This document shows, piece by piece, positions 7,819-14,769 of a DNA stretch of 22,402 bases. Location: the NCBI GenBank assembly GCA_031416415.1, contig JANOTP010000076.1, positions 1 to 22,402 of the forward strand. Direction: 5' to 3'. This DNA comes from JANYCO01 sp031416415 (GTDB lineage: Bacteria > Bacteroidota > Bacteroidia > Cytophagales > Cytophagaceae). A program made the position numbers and the translations under genes. The notes under the pieces were generated by a model. That model searched no databases, was not told the DNA's origin, and saw only the letters and a program-made list of their open reading frames with translations. Position 1 is the first letter of the stretch; every line of letters starts with the position of its first letter.

Positions 7819-8841
7819 ATGAAAGAAATAAAAAAAAATCGTTGGAAGAAATTATTTATAACACTTTTTAGTATTGTATTAGTTTCCGATTTTTCTATTG
7901 CACAGTTTAATCATAAAGATAGATTAGTTGCCCTTTATAATTTTGATGGTAATGCAAAAGATATGAGTGGTAATTATCAGAATGGAATTATCATGGGAGG
8001 TGTTACACCTGCCAAAGATCGTCATGGTTATGATGGTAAAGCCATGAAGTTTAATGGTGAAGATGGTATGGTTAGAATTACCGATCATCGTTTATTCGAT
8101 TTACTCACAACCAATTTTAGTTTTTGTGCTTGGGTGTATATTAATCAGTTTAATCACTCCGTTTATTGGGCACAAGCTGGAACAGATAAGGCAACTCCTA
8201 TCTTCTGTAAAGCATATCTTAAAAATCATTATCAATACAGATGGGGATGTACCTCTAGAGGATTTTATATAGATGGTACAAGAGGAGACGGCAAAGAAGT
8301 AATAAGCGATTCCAAAGGACCTGAACAAGGCAAATGGACTTTTATAGCAACAACTTATGATGGGGTAAGTGTTAGGAGTTATGTGGACGGAGTAAAAGTT
8401 AGCGAACTTTCTAGTCCAGGTTCATTTGAACCTGACGAAAACAATATGGTTATTGGACAGGATTATGCAGGTGTTCCATTTGCTAACGATTATTTTAACG
8501 GTAGTATGGACGAATTAAGATTTTACAGAAAGACACTTTCTGATACGGAGATTAATCATTTATATAAAGGAAATTTTACTCAAACGATTTATTATAGAGG
8601 CCATGTACGTAGTAAAAAAACAGGGCTTCCAGTATCTGCCTTAATTATTGTAAAGCCAGATGTTGGTAAACCTTCAGAGCATCAAACCGTACATCAAGAA
8701 GAGGCAGAATTTATTAGTTTTACAGCAAAAGAAAAATTTACTATAGAAGTATATGTTCATGGAAAATTAGAGCATCATGAAAGTATATTAGTAAATTCGA
8801 TTAAAGACGGTGAAATAAAAAAAGATTTATTAGTGGAATAA
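7819..8841 (+). CDS. Secreted LamG-domain protein with C-terminal carboxypeptidase-regulatory-like domain
   Basis: This 340-residue secreted protein has a signal peptide (basic MKEIKKNRWKK, a hydrophobic stretch, then SIAQ). A LamG / concanavalin-A-like beta-sandwich covers about residues 30-230, shown by LVALYNFDGNAKDMSGN, GKAMKFNGEDGMVRI, FSFCAWVYI, TTYDGVSVRSYVDG and FNGSMDELRFYRKTLSDTEI. This fold usually binds carbohydrate or protein. The last 95 residues open with YYRGHVRSKKTGLPVSALI, which looks like a CarboxypepD_reg-like sandwich. There is no OmpA domain and no recognisable type IX secretion C-terminal signal. The ATG at 7819 is preferred; GTG at 7810 and TTG at 7816 are in frame and add only three residues. 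The zinc-ribbon and GNAT genes follow on the same strand, the first 32 nt away. Confidence 0.85.
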   Translation: MKEIKKNRWKKLFITLFSIVLVSDFSIAQFNHKDRLVALYNFDGNAKDMSGNYQNGIIMGGVTPAKDRHGYDGKAMKFNGEDGMVRITDHRLFDLLTTNFSFCAWVYINQFNHSVYWAQAGTDKATPIFCKAYLKNHYQYRWGCTSRGFYIDGTRGDGKEVISDSKGPEQGKWTFIATTYDGVSVRSYVDGVKVSELSSPGSFEPDENNMVIGQDYAGVPFANDYFNGSMDELRFYRKTLSDTEINHLYKGNFTQTIYYRGHVRSKKTGLPVSALIIVKPDVGKPSEHQTVHQEEAEFISFTAKEKFTIEVYVHGKLEHHESILVNSIKDGEIKKDLLVE

Positions 8842-8873
8842 AAAAGCCTGAATGTCAATTTAAAAATTTTTTG

Positions 8874-9479
8874 ATGAAAGATGATAACCAACGATACACA
8901 GCTCCTCCAAAAGATAGATGGTCTTACAATTCTGAATTTTTAGTAGAATGCCCCAAATGCTCGAAGGCTGCATTAGTAAGTCTTGAAAGTCCATTTTCTC
9001 ATGCTAATGGAAAATTAGTATGTTCTAATTGTATGCATTTAGAGAAGGTGGAAGATATCCTTCGTTATAAATTGATTGTAAAAAGAAATTGTGATAATTG
9101 TGGTAAGTCCTTTGAAAAGATAGTATCTGATTTTAAAGAGAAAAAAGACACTATAACATTTCCTTGTCCTAATTGTGGTATAATTAGAACGTATGAGCCA
9201 AAGGTAGAAGAATATAACGCTACCTATAAAAATTCAGGTCAAGCTTCAGATCCAATTTTTAATTTACCGTTATGGTTGCAAGCTGATGTGCGTGGAGATT
9301 TGTTTTGGGCATACAATAGATCGCATATGAACGATATAAAAGAATATGTTAAATCTAAACTCAGGGAGAGACAAACTATGTCTTATACAACAATGGTAGA
9401 AAAACTTCCAGGGTTTATAACAGATTCTAAAAATAGAGAATTAATGTTAAAAGTTATTGATAAACTCGAACAGAAATAA
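8874..9479 (+). CDS. Double zinc-ribbon protein of unknown function
   Basis: This 201-residue protein carries eight cysteines in four CxxC pairs: C26/C29, C50/C53, C73/C76 and C98/C101. The spacing gives two successive zinc ribbons, and the context CPNCGIIRTYEP resembles generic TFIIB-type ribbons. Residues from about 125 to the end are helical and charged with no known motif (NLPLWLQADVRGDLFWAYN is a distinctive block). It has no signal peptide, so it is presumably cytoplasmic. The stop codon is followed directly by the ATG of the GNAT gene, which argues for translational coupling and a shared task. I chose the ATG at 8874 over the in-frame TTG at 8871. The function is not known to me; nucleic-acid binding or adaptor are both possible. 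Confidence 0.8.
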   Translation: MKDDNQRYTAPPKDRWSYNSEFLVECPKCSKAALVSLESPFSHANGKLVCSNCMHLEKVEDILRYKLIVKRNCDNCGKSFEKIVSDFKEKKDTITFPCPNCGIIRTYEPKVEEYNATYKNSGQASDPIFNLPLWLQADVRGDLFWAYNRSHMNDIKEYVKSKLRERQTMSYTTMVEKLPGFITDSKNRELMLKVIDKLEQK

Positions 9480-10034
9480 ATGCAGATTGAAATTAAAGAA
9501 GCAATACTTAAAGAAGAGCTTGTAGAAATTTTAGTACTTCAAGAAAAAAATCATCGTGAAGTACTTGTCGTTGAAAAAGGATTAGAAAATGGTTTTTTAT
9601 CGGTAAGACATGATCTTGACCTCTTGGTACAAATGAATAACAAGGCGCCCCAGGTGATTGGAAAGGTAAATAATAAAGTAATAGCCTTTGCTTTAGTGAT
9701 GTTAGAATCTTTTAAGGACAGCGTTCCTGCATTGATCCCAATGTTTGAAACATTAGGGAAAGTATCTTATAAAGGCAAAAAAATAACGTTGTACAATTAT
9801 TATGTAATGGGTCAGATTTGTGTAGACGAACCTTATCGCTCTATGGGCGTTTTTGATAGGTTGTATGCGAAACATAAAGAAGTTTATTCGAAGCGATTTG
9901 ACATTTGTGTTACAGAAATTTCTTCGAAAAATTTACGCTCTATGACTGCGCATAAAAGAGTGGGGTTTGAAGTTGTTTATACGTTCAAAGATCAGACAGA
10001 TGAATGGAATATTGTAGTCTGGGATTGGAAATAA
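9480..10034 (+). CDS. GNAT-family N-acetyltransferase
   Basis: This 184-residue protein has the GNAT acetyl-CoA fold. Motif A appears around residues 115-125 as QICVDEPYRSMGVFDRLY, with the pyrophosphate-binding R-x-x-G-x pattern in RSMGVF. Motif B appears as EISSKNLRSMTAHKRVGFEVV. The enzyme would transfer an acetyl group from acetyl-CoA to an amine; the substrate cannot be inferred. It has no signal peptide and is cytoplasmic. The ATG abuts the TAA of the zinc-ribbon gene with no spacer, so the two are very probably co-expressed, and the ribbon protein may supply target recognition. That partnership is inference. Its 3' end is three bases from that of the opposing permease gene. Confidence 0.88.
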   Translation: MQIEIKEAILKEELVEILVLQEKNHREVLVVEKGLENGFLSVRHDLDLLVQMNNKAPQVIGKVNNKVIAFALVMLESFKDSVPALIPMFETLGKVSYKGKKITLYNYYVMGQICVDEPYRSMGVFDRLYAKHKEVYSKRFDICVTEISSKNLRSMTAHKRVGFEVVYTFKDQTDEWNIVVWDWK

Positions 10035-10037
10035 AAA

Positions 10038-11264
10038 CTATTTGATATGCTCTTTGATTATTATCCTAGAAGCTTTTCTTGCAGGAATATAAGATGCAAT
10101 CATCGTTAGAGAAAATATTATTATAGACGTGATAACGAAGTCCATCCATTCCAATTTTACAGGATAAGATTTCACCATTGAAGTTTCCATTCCCAAAGGA
10201 ACAAAGCCATATTCTTGTTGAAGATAACAGATCAAAAATCCTGTTGTTAGTCCTAAAAGAGCTCCTGAAAAGGCAATAATCATTCCTTCTGTTAGAAATA
10301 TTTTTCGAATGATTTTTCGAGTAGCGCCCATTGATTTTAAGATAGCGATATCCTTTTGTTTTCGAATGGTAAGCATGGTAAGGCAGAAATATATACCTAC
10401 TGACGAAACCGCCAAAAGTAATGTAAGAATTATAAAAACTGCTAGCTTCTCAACTCGTATGGCTCTTATAATAGCCGAATGTTGTTCGTCACTATTTAGC
10501 ACAAGAAAATTATTTCCTAGTACGATTCTAAGTTTTTTTTGTATATCGGAAATTGTATAATCTGGTTTCAGTTTAATTTCAAGAGAAGTTCTTTTGTCGC
10601 CGTACTCAAATAATTCTTGGGCAAATGCTAAAGGGACAAACACATAATAATCGTCGTATTGTTTTTCAATTGCAAAAACTCCTCCCGCTTGAATACTTAA
10701 AGAATTAAACGCATCGGGAGCGTCAGGTTTTCTAAGTTTTTTCCTATTAGGATAATAGAAATTTAGTGGCGCAAAAGGATCGTTAAGAGAAACGGAAAGT
10801 TTGTATTGAAGCCCTGCTCCTACTATTGCGTAATAGGTATCTTTGTTTTGTAATTGTAATTTTCCTCCTGTCATCATAGAGTCCATTCTATGTTGATCTA
10901 AAAAATTATCAGAAACTCCTTTTAACTTTACAACGTCTTTTTCGTTTTTATAAGATACTATTGCATTGTCTTCTATTACTTCGGTAATAATTGAAACACC
11001 TTCTACCGATCTTATTTTACCAACTAAGGTCTCTGAAATAATAAAGGTTTTGCCTGTAGTGGCCACTATCTTTATTTCTGCATCAAAACTGTTATAAAGA
11101 TTTCTTATAACGTCTTCCATACCATTTAACACCGATAGTACTACAATCATGGCTACTGTTACAATGGTCACAACGAGCATTGACAAAATAGAAATGATGT
11201 TTATGAAATTGACTTTTCTTTCAATTAGAAAATACCTTCGTGCAATAAATGAAACGAGATTCAA
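10038..11264 (-). CDS. FtsX/LolC-LolE-type ABC transporter permease
   Basis: This 408-residue inner-membrane protein has the MacB/LolC layout. A first helix lies at about residues 20-48 (FINIISILSMLVVTIVTVAM). A large periplasmic domain spans about 50-265. The FtsX domain with three helices runs from about 270 to the end. The block AILKSMGATRKIIRKIFLTEG is the hallmark coupling segment of LolC/LolE-type permeases. In other bacteria this family extracts lipoproteins from the inner membrane with a LolD ATPase; no ATPase gene is adjacent, so the partner must lie elsewhere. A perfect TATATTTG box lies about 29-36 nt upstream. LolC/E assignment over other FtsX permeases is likely but not proven. 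Confidence 0.88.
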   Translation of the reverse strand: MNLVSFIARRYFLIERKVNFINIISILSMLVVTIVTVAMIVVLSVLNGMEDVIRNLYNSFDAEIKIVATTGKTFIISETLVGKIRSVEGVSIITEVIEDNAIVSYKNEKDVVKLKGVSDNFLDQHRMDSMMTGGKLQLQNKDTYYAIVGAGLQYKLSVSLNDPFAPLNFYYPNRKKLRKPDAPDAFNSLSIQAGGVFAIEKQYDDYYVFVPLAFAQELFEYGDKRTSLEIKLKPDYTISDIQKKLRIVLGNNFLVLNSDEQHSAIIRAIRVEKLAVFIILTLLLAVSSVGIYFCLTMLTIRKQKDIAILKSMGATRKIIRKIFLTEGMIIAFSGALLGLTTGFLICYLQQEYGFVPLGMETSMVKSYPVKLEWMDFVITSIIIFSLTMIASYIPARKASRIIIKEHIK

Positions 11265-11292
11265 GGGTAATGTTGCTTAATTAATGTAAGAA

Positions 11293-11300
11293 CAAATATA
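11293..11300 (-). promoter_or_regulatory. Bacteroidota -7 box for the LolC/E-type permease gene
   Basis: The minus strand reads TATATTTG, a perfect TAnnTTTG match. Transcription would begin near 11288, giving a leader of about 24 nt before the ATG at 11264. It lies just after the terminator at 11315-11374. Confidence 0.6.
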
Positions 11301-11314
11301 GTGGGATTTTCGTT

Positions 11315-11374
11315 AAAAAAAGTTTGTTACATAATTCAAGAGCCATCCTAGACAGCGCTTGATTATGTAACAAA
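11315..11374 (-). terminator. Intrinsic terminator after the HemW / TerB-like / M1 group
   Basis: Read on the minus strand, arms at 11374-11355 and 11343-11323 pair: 12 bp (TTTGTTACATAA with TTATGTAACAAA), one bulged base, then 5 more bp, closing on a loop of about 11 nt. Seven T residues (11321-11315) follow after a very short spacer. Hairpin plus U-tract is the standard rho-independent signal. It lies about 135 nt after the stop of the M1 peptidase gene and immediately before the permease promoter, so it insulates the two units. Confidence 0.65.
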
Positions 11375-11460
11375 GAATATGAAAACAAATTATACTTACT
11401 TGTGCATATATACGCCAGAGTTTTTGAGAAGGTTACAAAAATAATTATTATTTGTAAATT

Positions 11461-11501
11461 AATTTATATTTAATTGATTATCAAATTATTAAATATAAAT
11501 T
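11461..11501. repeat. AT-only inverted repeat after the M1 peptidase stop
   Basis: Bases 11461-11474 (AATTTATATTTAAT) are the exact reverse complement of 11488-11501, with a 13-nt loop. It begins 7 nt past the peptidase stop on the minus strand. The stem has no G or C and no U-tract follows, so it would be a weak terminator at best; it may simply be a chance AT palindrome or a 3' mRNA structure. Confidence 0.4.
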
Positions 11502-11507
11502 GAGTAA

Positions 11508-13154
11508 TTAATTTTTACTATTTCGTACTTGTTTCAATTGAATGTAAAAAGCATTTTCGTTAATACTTATCGAATTTTTATTATTTACATTGGGTATTTT
11601 AAGGATTTTATATTCTCTAGACGGATATAATTTTAATTTTTGAAGATTATTAAGTGTAATACTAATTGGGAGGGAAAAATTTTTCTCACTTCCAATCCAT
11701 TTATATTTTAAGAGAATGTGTTTAGAATCTTTTCTGATTATTTCATATTCTAAAATAGGCAGCGAAGTATATAATAAATACTGGCGAAAGAAAGCGGTAT
11801 AATCAACTTTGGTAAAAGTATTAATATAAGAGATGAGTTGGTGTGAGTTAATTTGTTTGCCTCCAAAATCAGCTTGTATACCTAGCAGAAGAGAAAACCA
11901 TAGTGAATCGTTGGCAAGCGAATTGCGAAGCGTATGAAGCATATATGCACCCTTGTAATACATGTCAGAGTCTTTCCAATAATGATAGTTTACACCATAG
12001 GGACCAATAATTGGTTCTTGGTTTTTAATGAGTTTTTTTTGTCCCGCAAGATATCTTTCAGCTGTTTCTTTGTTATAGATTGCTTCAAGTAAAAGTGTTT
12101 CGCCATAAGTAGTAAAGGCTTCATGTATCCATAGATCAGCATGATCTGCTACGCTTACATTATTGCCCCACCATTCATGTCCGCTTTCGTGTACAATAAT
12201 ATAATCGAAACCATAATTATTGTTTTTATATTGATTGCCGTATGCAATTCCACTTTGATGCTCCATACCCCAATAGGGTGCTTCTATCAAGGCATATCCG
12301 TCTTTTTCAAATGGGTAGTTACCAAATAGTTTTTCATAACACTTGAGCATTACTTTTACTTGTTCAAAATGTTTTTTTGCTTTTTCTTTATTATAGGTAA
12401 GCACATAATAATCGAGAGATAAGCTCGTGCTGTCCTTTCTGAGATAAGTATCTGAAAGATGTGCGTAGTGACCTATATTAAGTGTAACATTATAAATATT
12501 GATAGGGTAACTAACTTTCCATTGGTATGTTTTTGTGTTTAAACTTGTTTGTGTAGTTTTAATTAGATTTCCATTTGCTGCACAATATAAATCAGAAGGC
12601 ACTTCAAAATTCATTCTTACACTATCAGGCTCATCAGAAGGGTGGTCTTTGCATGGCCACCAGAGGCTGGCACCAACTCCTTCACATGCAACACTCACCC
12701 ATGGTCTATTGAGGCTGTCTTGCGTCCATACAAAACCACCATCCCATGGTGGGTCAATAGCTTTGTGAGCTTTCCCCGAATAAAAAATTTTTATAAAGGA
12801 GCGGCTTCCTTTATTTTGTAGTTCCATAAAGCGAACAAAAAATGTATTTCCTTTTCTGTAGAAATCTAAGTTATTTCCTTTATTGTCTATGATTTTTTGT
12901 ATGGACAACTCACCATTCAGGTCCAGCTGAATAAGGGAAAAATCTTTTTGCGCAATAAAATAGATACAATTATTACCCGATATAAATTGTTCCTCTACGT
13001 TTATAGAAACGGATAAATCATAATAATACACATCAAAACAAGATCGTTCAGGAGATAGTATTCCTCTAAGGGAGTCTTTTGCTGTGGTTTGTTGTTGAGA
13101 AAAACAGTTTATTAGTTGAAAAAAAAATAGTATACCAAAATATATTTTTTTCAT
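11508..13154 (-). CDS. M1-family zinc metallopeptidase (aminopeptidase-like), secreted
   Basis: This 548-residue protein has a signal peptide (MKKIYFGILFFFQLINCFSQ). The M1 catalytic set is complete: HESGH (H322, E323, H326) with E345 in IHEAF gives HExxH-x18-E zinc binding, GMEHQ stands in for the GAMEN substrate motif, and the catalytic tyrosine lies in MYYKGAYML. The N-terminal half is the M1 beta-saddle domain. It would trim peptides from their amino end in the periplasm or outside the cell. It is shorter than full aminopeptidase N, with little beyond the helical part after the catalytic domain and no sorting domain. Its start lies 8 nt after the stop of the TerB-like gene, so the two are co-transcribed. 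Confidence 0.92.
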   Translation of the reverse strand: MKKIYFGILFFFQLINCFSQQQTTAKDSLRGILSPERSCFDVYYYDLSVSINVEEQFISGNNCIYFIAQKDFSLIQLDLNGELSIQKIIDNKGNNLDFYRKGNTFFVRFMELQNKGSRSFIKIFYSGKAHKAIDPPWDGGFVWTQDSLNRPWVSVACEGVGASLWWPCKDHPSDEPDSVRMNFEVPSDLYCAANGNLIKTTQTSLNTKTYQWKVSYPINIYNVTLNIGHYAHLSDTYLRKDSTSLSLDYYVLTYNKEKAKKHFEQVKVMLKCYEKLFGNYPFEKDGYALIEAPYWGMEHQSGIAYGNQYKNNNYGFDYIIVHESGHEWWGNNVSVADHADLWIHEAFTTYGETLLLEAIYNKETAERYLAGQKKLIKNQEPIIGPYGVNYHYWKDSDMYYKGAYMLHTLRNSLANDSLWFSLLLGIQADFGGKQINSHQLISYINTFTKVDYTAFFRQYLLYTSLPILEYEIIRKDSKHILLKYKWIGSEKNFSLPISITLNNLQKLKLYPSREYKILKIPNVNNKNSISINENAFYIQLKQVRNSKN

Positions 13155-13162
13155 TAGGAGAA

Positions 13163-13528
13163 TTATTTTCTCACCAAAGCCAAAAGGTCTTTTTGAACTC
13201 CCCAGTCCTTTGCTAATTTTAGCATACTCATGGCTTCTATTTCACTGATATAACCTTTAGATTGTGTGTCGTCCCAGACAGAGCGAATAAACTGAAGTTG
13301 CACGTCTTTTTCATACGTAGCAATTGTAGCTTTAAAATACTCTCTTGCTCTTTCAAAGGAAGTAATATTATCTTGTTCCGAAAAATCATACGCCCACTTC
13401 AATTCTTCCTGAGCATCCAGCTTTGCAGCAGTGTCAGCGAGAATCTTTTTTTCTTCTTCGTCCAGTCCGTGGTAATTAAAAATCACGAGTTTTAAAAGAA
13501 GTAAGGCTTTCTTTTGTTCAGTATTCAT
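13163..13528 (-). CDS. Small helical protein, possibly TerB-like
   Basis: The product has 121 residues, is almost entirely predicted helix, and has no signal peptide or membrane segment. Blocks such as LDEEEKKILADTAAKL and GYISEIEAMSMLKLAKDWGV look like the paired helices of TerB-type domains, but this is a weak resemblance and I would not call it more than 'hypothetical'. The open frame can start at a GTG at 13552, but that codon overlaps a perfect TATATTTG box (13552-13559). Transcription from it would begin about 5 nt further on, so the ATG at 13528 is the likely start. The gene lies between hemW and the M1 peptidase, 8 nt before the latter. Confidence 0.72.
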   Translation of the reverse strand: MNTEQKKALLLLKLVIFNYHGLDEEEKKILADTAAKLDAQEELKWAYDFSEQDNITSFERAREYFKATIATYEKDVQLQFIRSVWDDTQSKGYISEIEAMSMLKLAKDWGVQKDLLALVRK

Positions 13529-13551
13529 TAAAATAGGTTCTACTGTTTCCA

Positions 13552-13559
13552 CAAATATA
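13552..13559 (-). promoter_or_regulatory. Bacteroidota -7 box for the TerB-like / M1 peptidase unit
   Basis: The minus strand reads TATATTTG, a perfect TAnnTTTG match, between hemW and the small gene. A start point near 13547 gives a leader of about 19 nt before the ATG at 13528. The unit could therefore be expressed separately from hemW. Confidence 0.5.
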
Positions 13560-13582
13560 ATATTAATTGTGACAAAATAATT

Positions 13583-14707
13583 TTAAATGATAAAAAGGTC
13601 TTCTGTTATTTTATCTGCAAATAAAAGCCCTTTTTTAGTCAATTTAATAATGTTTTTTTCATGTGTCAAAAAACCCATTTTTTGGTATTTATCAACCGTA
13701 TTTTTATAGCTTTCAAAAGTTATACCATAATTTTTATGAAGAATTTCAGAATCTATTCCCCATTTTGTTCTTATTCTCGTCATTATATATTCATTTGCTA
13801 ACGTAGTTTTATCAAGAAGCTCAAGCGTAAAAGGGATTTTTTTAATAGTTAATTCATTGATATACTTGATATTATTTTCTACATTATATTGTCGACTACT
13901 TCCATTATAAGAATGCGCACCAGGACCAATTCCCAAATAGTTTAGATTTTGCCAGTAACTAGTATTATGCTTTGAAATATAGGTGGGCCGACAGAAATTT
14001 GATACTTCATATTGCTCATAGACATTTGCCTCTAATGTATTCACCAATAGTTCAAATTGAAGAGCATTATATTCCTCATTTTCAGGCGGTAAAGTGCCTT
14101 TTAGTTTCCTTTTCCCAAAAGCTGTTGCAGGTTCAATAGTAAGACAATAAGATGAAATATGTTGTATGTTTAATTCAATAGCTTTTGAAAGGTCATTTTC
14201 CCAAATTTTGTGATCTATTGAAGGAACACCATAAATCAAATCAATACTTATGTTTTGAAAACCGATTTCTTGGGCTGTCCTTACTGAATATTCGGCTTGA
14301 ATTGAATTATGTGCCCTATTCATATACTGCAGCTGTTTATCATCAAAAGTTTGGATTCCAACACTGAGTCTATTGAAGCCCAATTTTTTTAAATCAGCTA
14401 GTTTCTCTTTGGTTAAGTCGTCTGGGTTAGCCTCCAATGTGATCTCTGCAGATTTTTCGATAAAAAAATATTTGTTTACCTCATTTATTATTTTTTCTAA
14501 TTCTAAGGCCTCTAACAATGAAGGAGTGCCTCCTCCAAAATAAAGGGTTGAAATGACTTTTTCTCCCAGATAATCCTTTTGAAGTGCTATTTCTTGACAG
14601 ATCATATCAACCATAGTGCTTTTATTTTTCTGATTGGTAGAAAAGTGAAAATCGCAATAATGACATGCCTGCACACAAAATGGAATATGAATATAAATTC
14701 CTGACAT
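13583..14707 (-). CDS. hemW: Radical SAM heme chaperone HemW
   Basis: This 374-residue cytoplasmic protein binds a 4Fe-4S cluster and SAM and, by family knowledge, delivers heme to target proteins. The cluster motif CVQACHYC gives C11, C15 and C18, with D19 and F20 following, so the extra cysteine of true coproporphyrinogen oxidase HemN (CxxxCxxCxC) is absent, as in HemW. GGGTPS (58-63) and LEANPDD are the SAM-binding blocks. RLSVGIQTFDDKQL and IDLIYGVP are conserved further on, and a HemN-type C-terminal winged-helix domain ends the protein. Length fits the family. It is divergent from the Omp85 gene across 62 bp, and is followed after 54 nt by the TerB-like gene, which has its own -7 box. 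Confidence 0.94.
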   Translation of the reverse strand: MSGIYIHIPFCVQACHYCDFHFSTNQKNKSTMVDMICQEIALQKDYLGEKVISTLYFGGGTPSLLEALELEKIINEVNKYFFIEKSAEITLEANPDDLTKEKLADLKKLGFNRLSVGIQTFDDKQLQYMNRAHNSIQAEYSVRTAQEIGFQNISIDLIYGVPSIDHKIWENDLSKAIELNIQHISSYCLTIEPATAFGKRKLKGTLPPENEEYNALQFELLVNTLEANVYEQYEVSNFCRPTYISKHNTSYWQNLNYLGIGPGAHSYNGSSRQYNVENNIKYINELTIKKIPFTLELLDKTTLANEYIMTRIRTKWGIDSEILHKNYGITFESYKNTVDKYQKMGFLTHEKNIIKLTKKGLLFADKITEDLFII

Positions 14708-14730
14708 TAATAAATGAGTTATTTAACATA

Positions 14731-14738
14731 CAAAAATG
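14731..14738 (-). promoter_or_regulatory. hemW: Near-match -7 box for hemW
   Basis: The minus strand reads CATTTTTG, seven of eight positions of TAnnTTTG. A start near 14726 would leave a leader of about 19 nt before the ATG. It lies back to back with the plus-strand box at 14740-14747, one base away. Confidence 0.35.
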
Positions 14739-14739
14739 C

Positions 14740-14747
14740 TAATTTTG
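14740..14747 (+). promoter_or_regulatory. Bacteroidota -7 box for the Omp85 gene
   Basis: The bases read TAATTTTG, a perfect TAnnTTTG match. A start near 14752 gives a leader of about 18 nt before the GTG at 14770, which supports that non-ATG start. Confidence 0.5.
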
Positions 14748-14769
14748 ACTGGATATCGTTATAGCATTC

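Noticed and set aside
11379..11444. 21-residue plus-strand reading frame between the permease and the peptidase genes
   Set aside because: It starts with ATG but has no promoter box or recognisable motif, and such short frames are expected by chance in AT-rich DNA.
13529..13552. GTG start for the TerB-like gene
   Set aside because: The codon overlaps a perfect TATATTTG box, so transcription would begin inside the extension; the ATG at 13528 follows with a normal leader.
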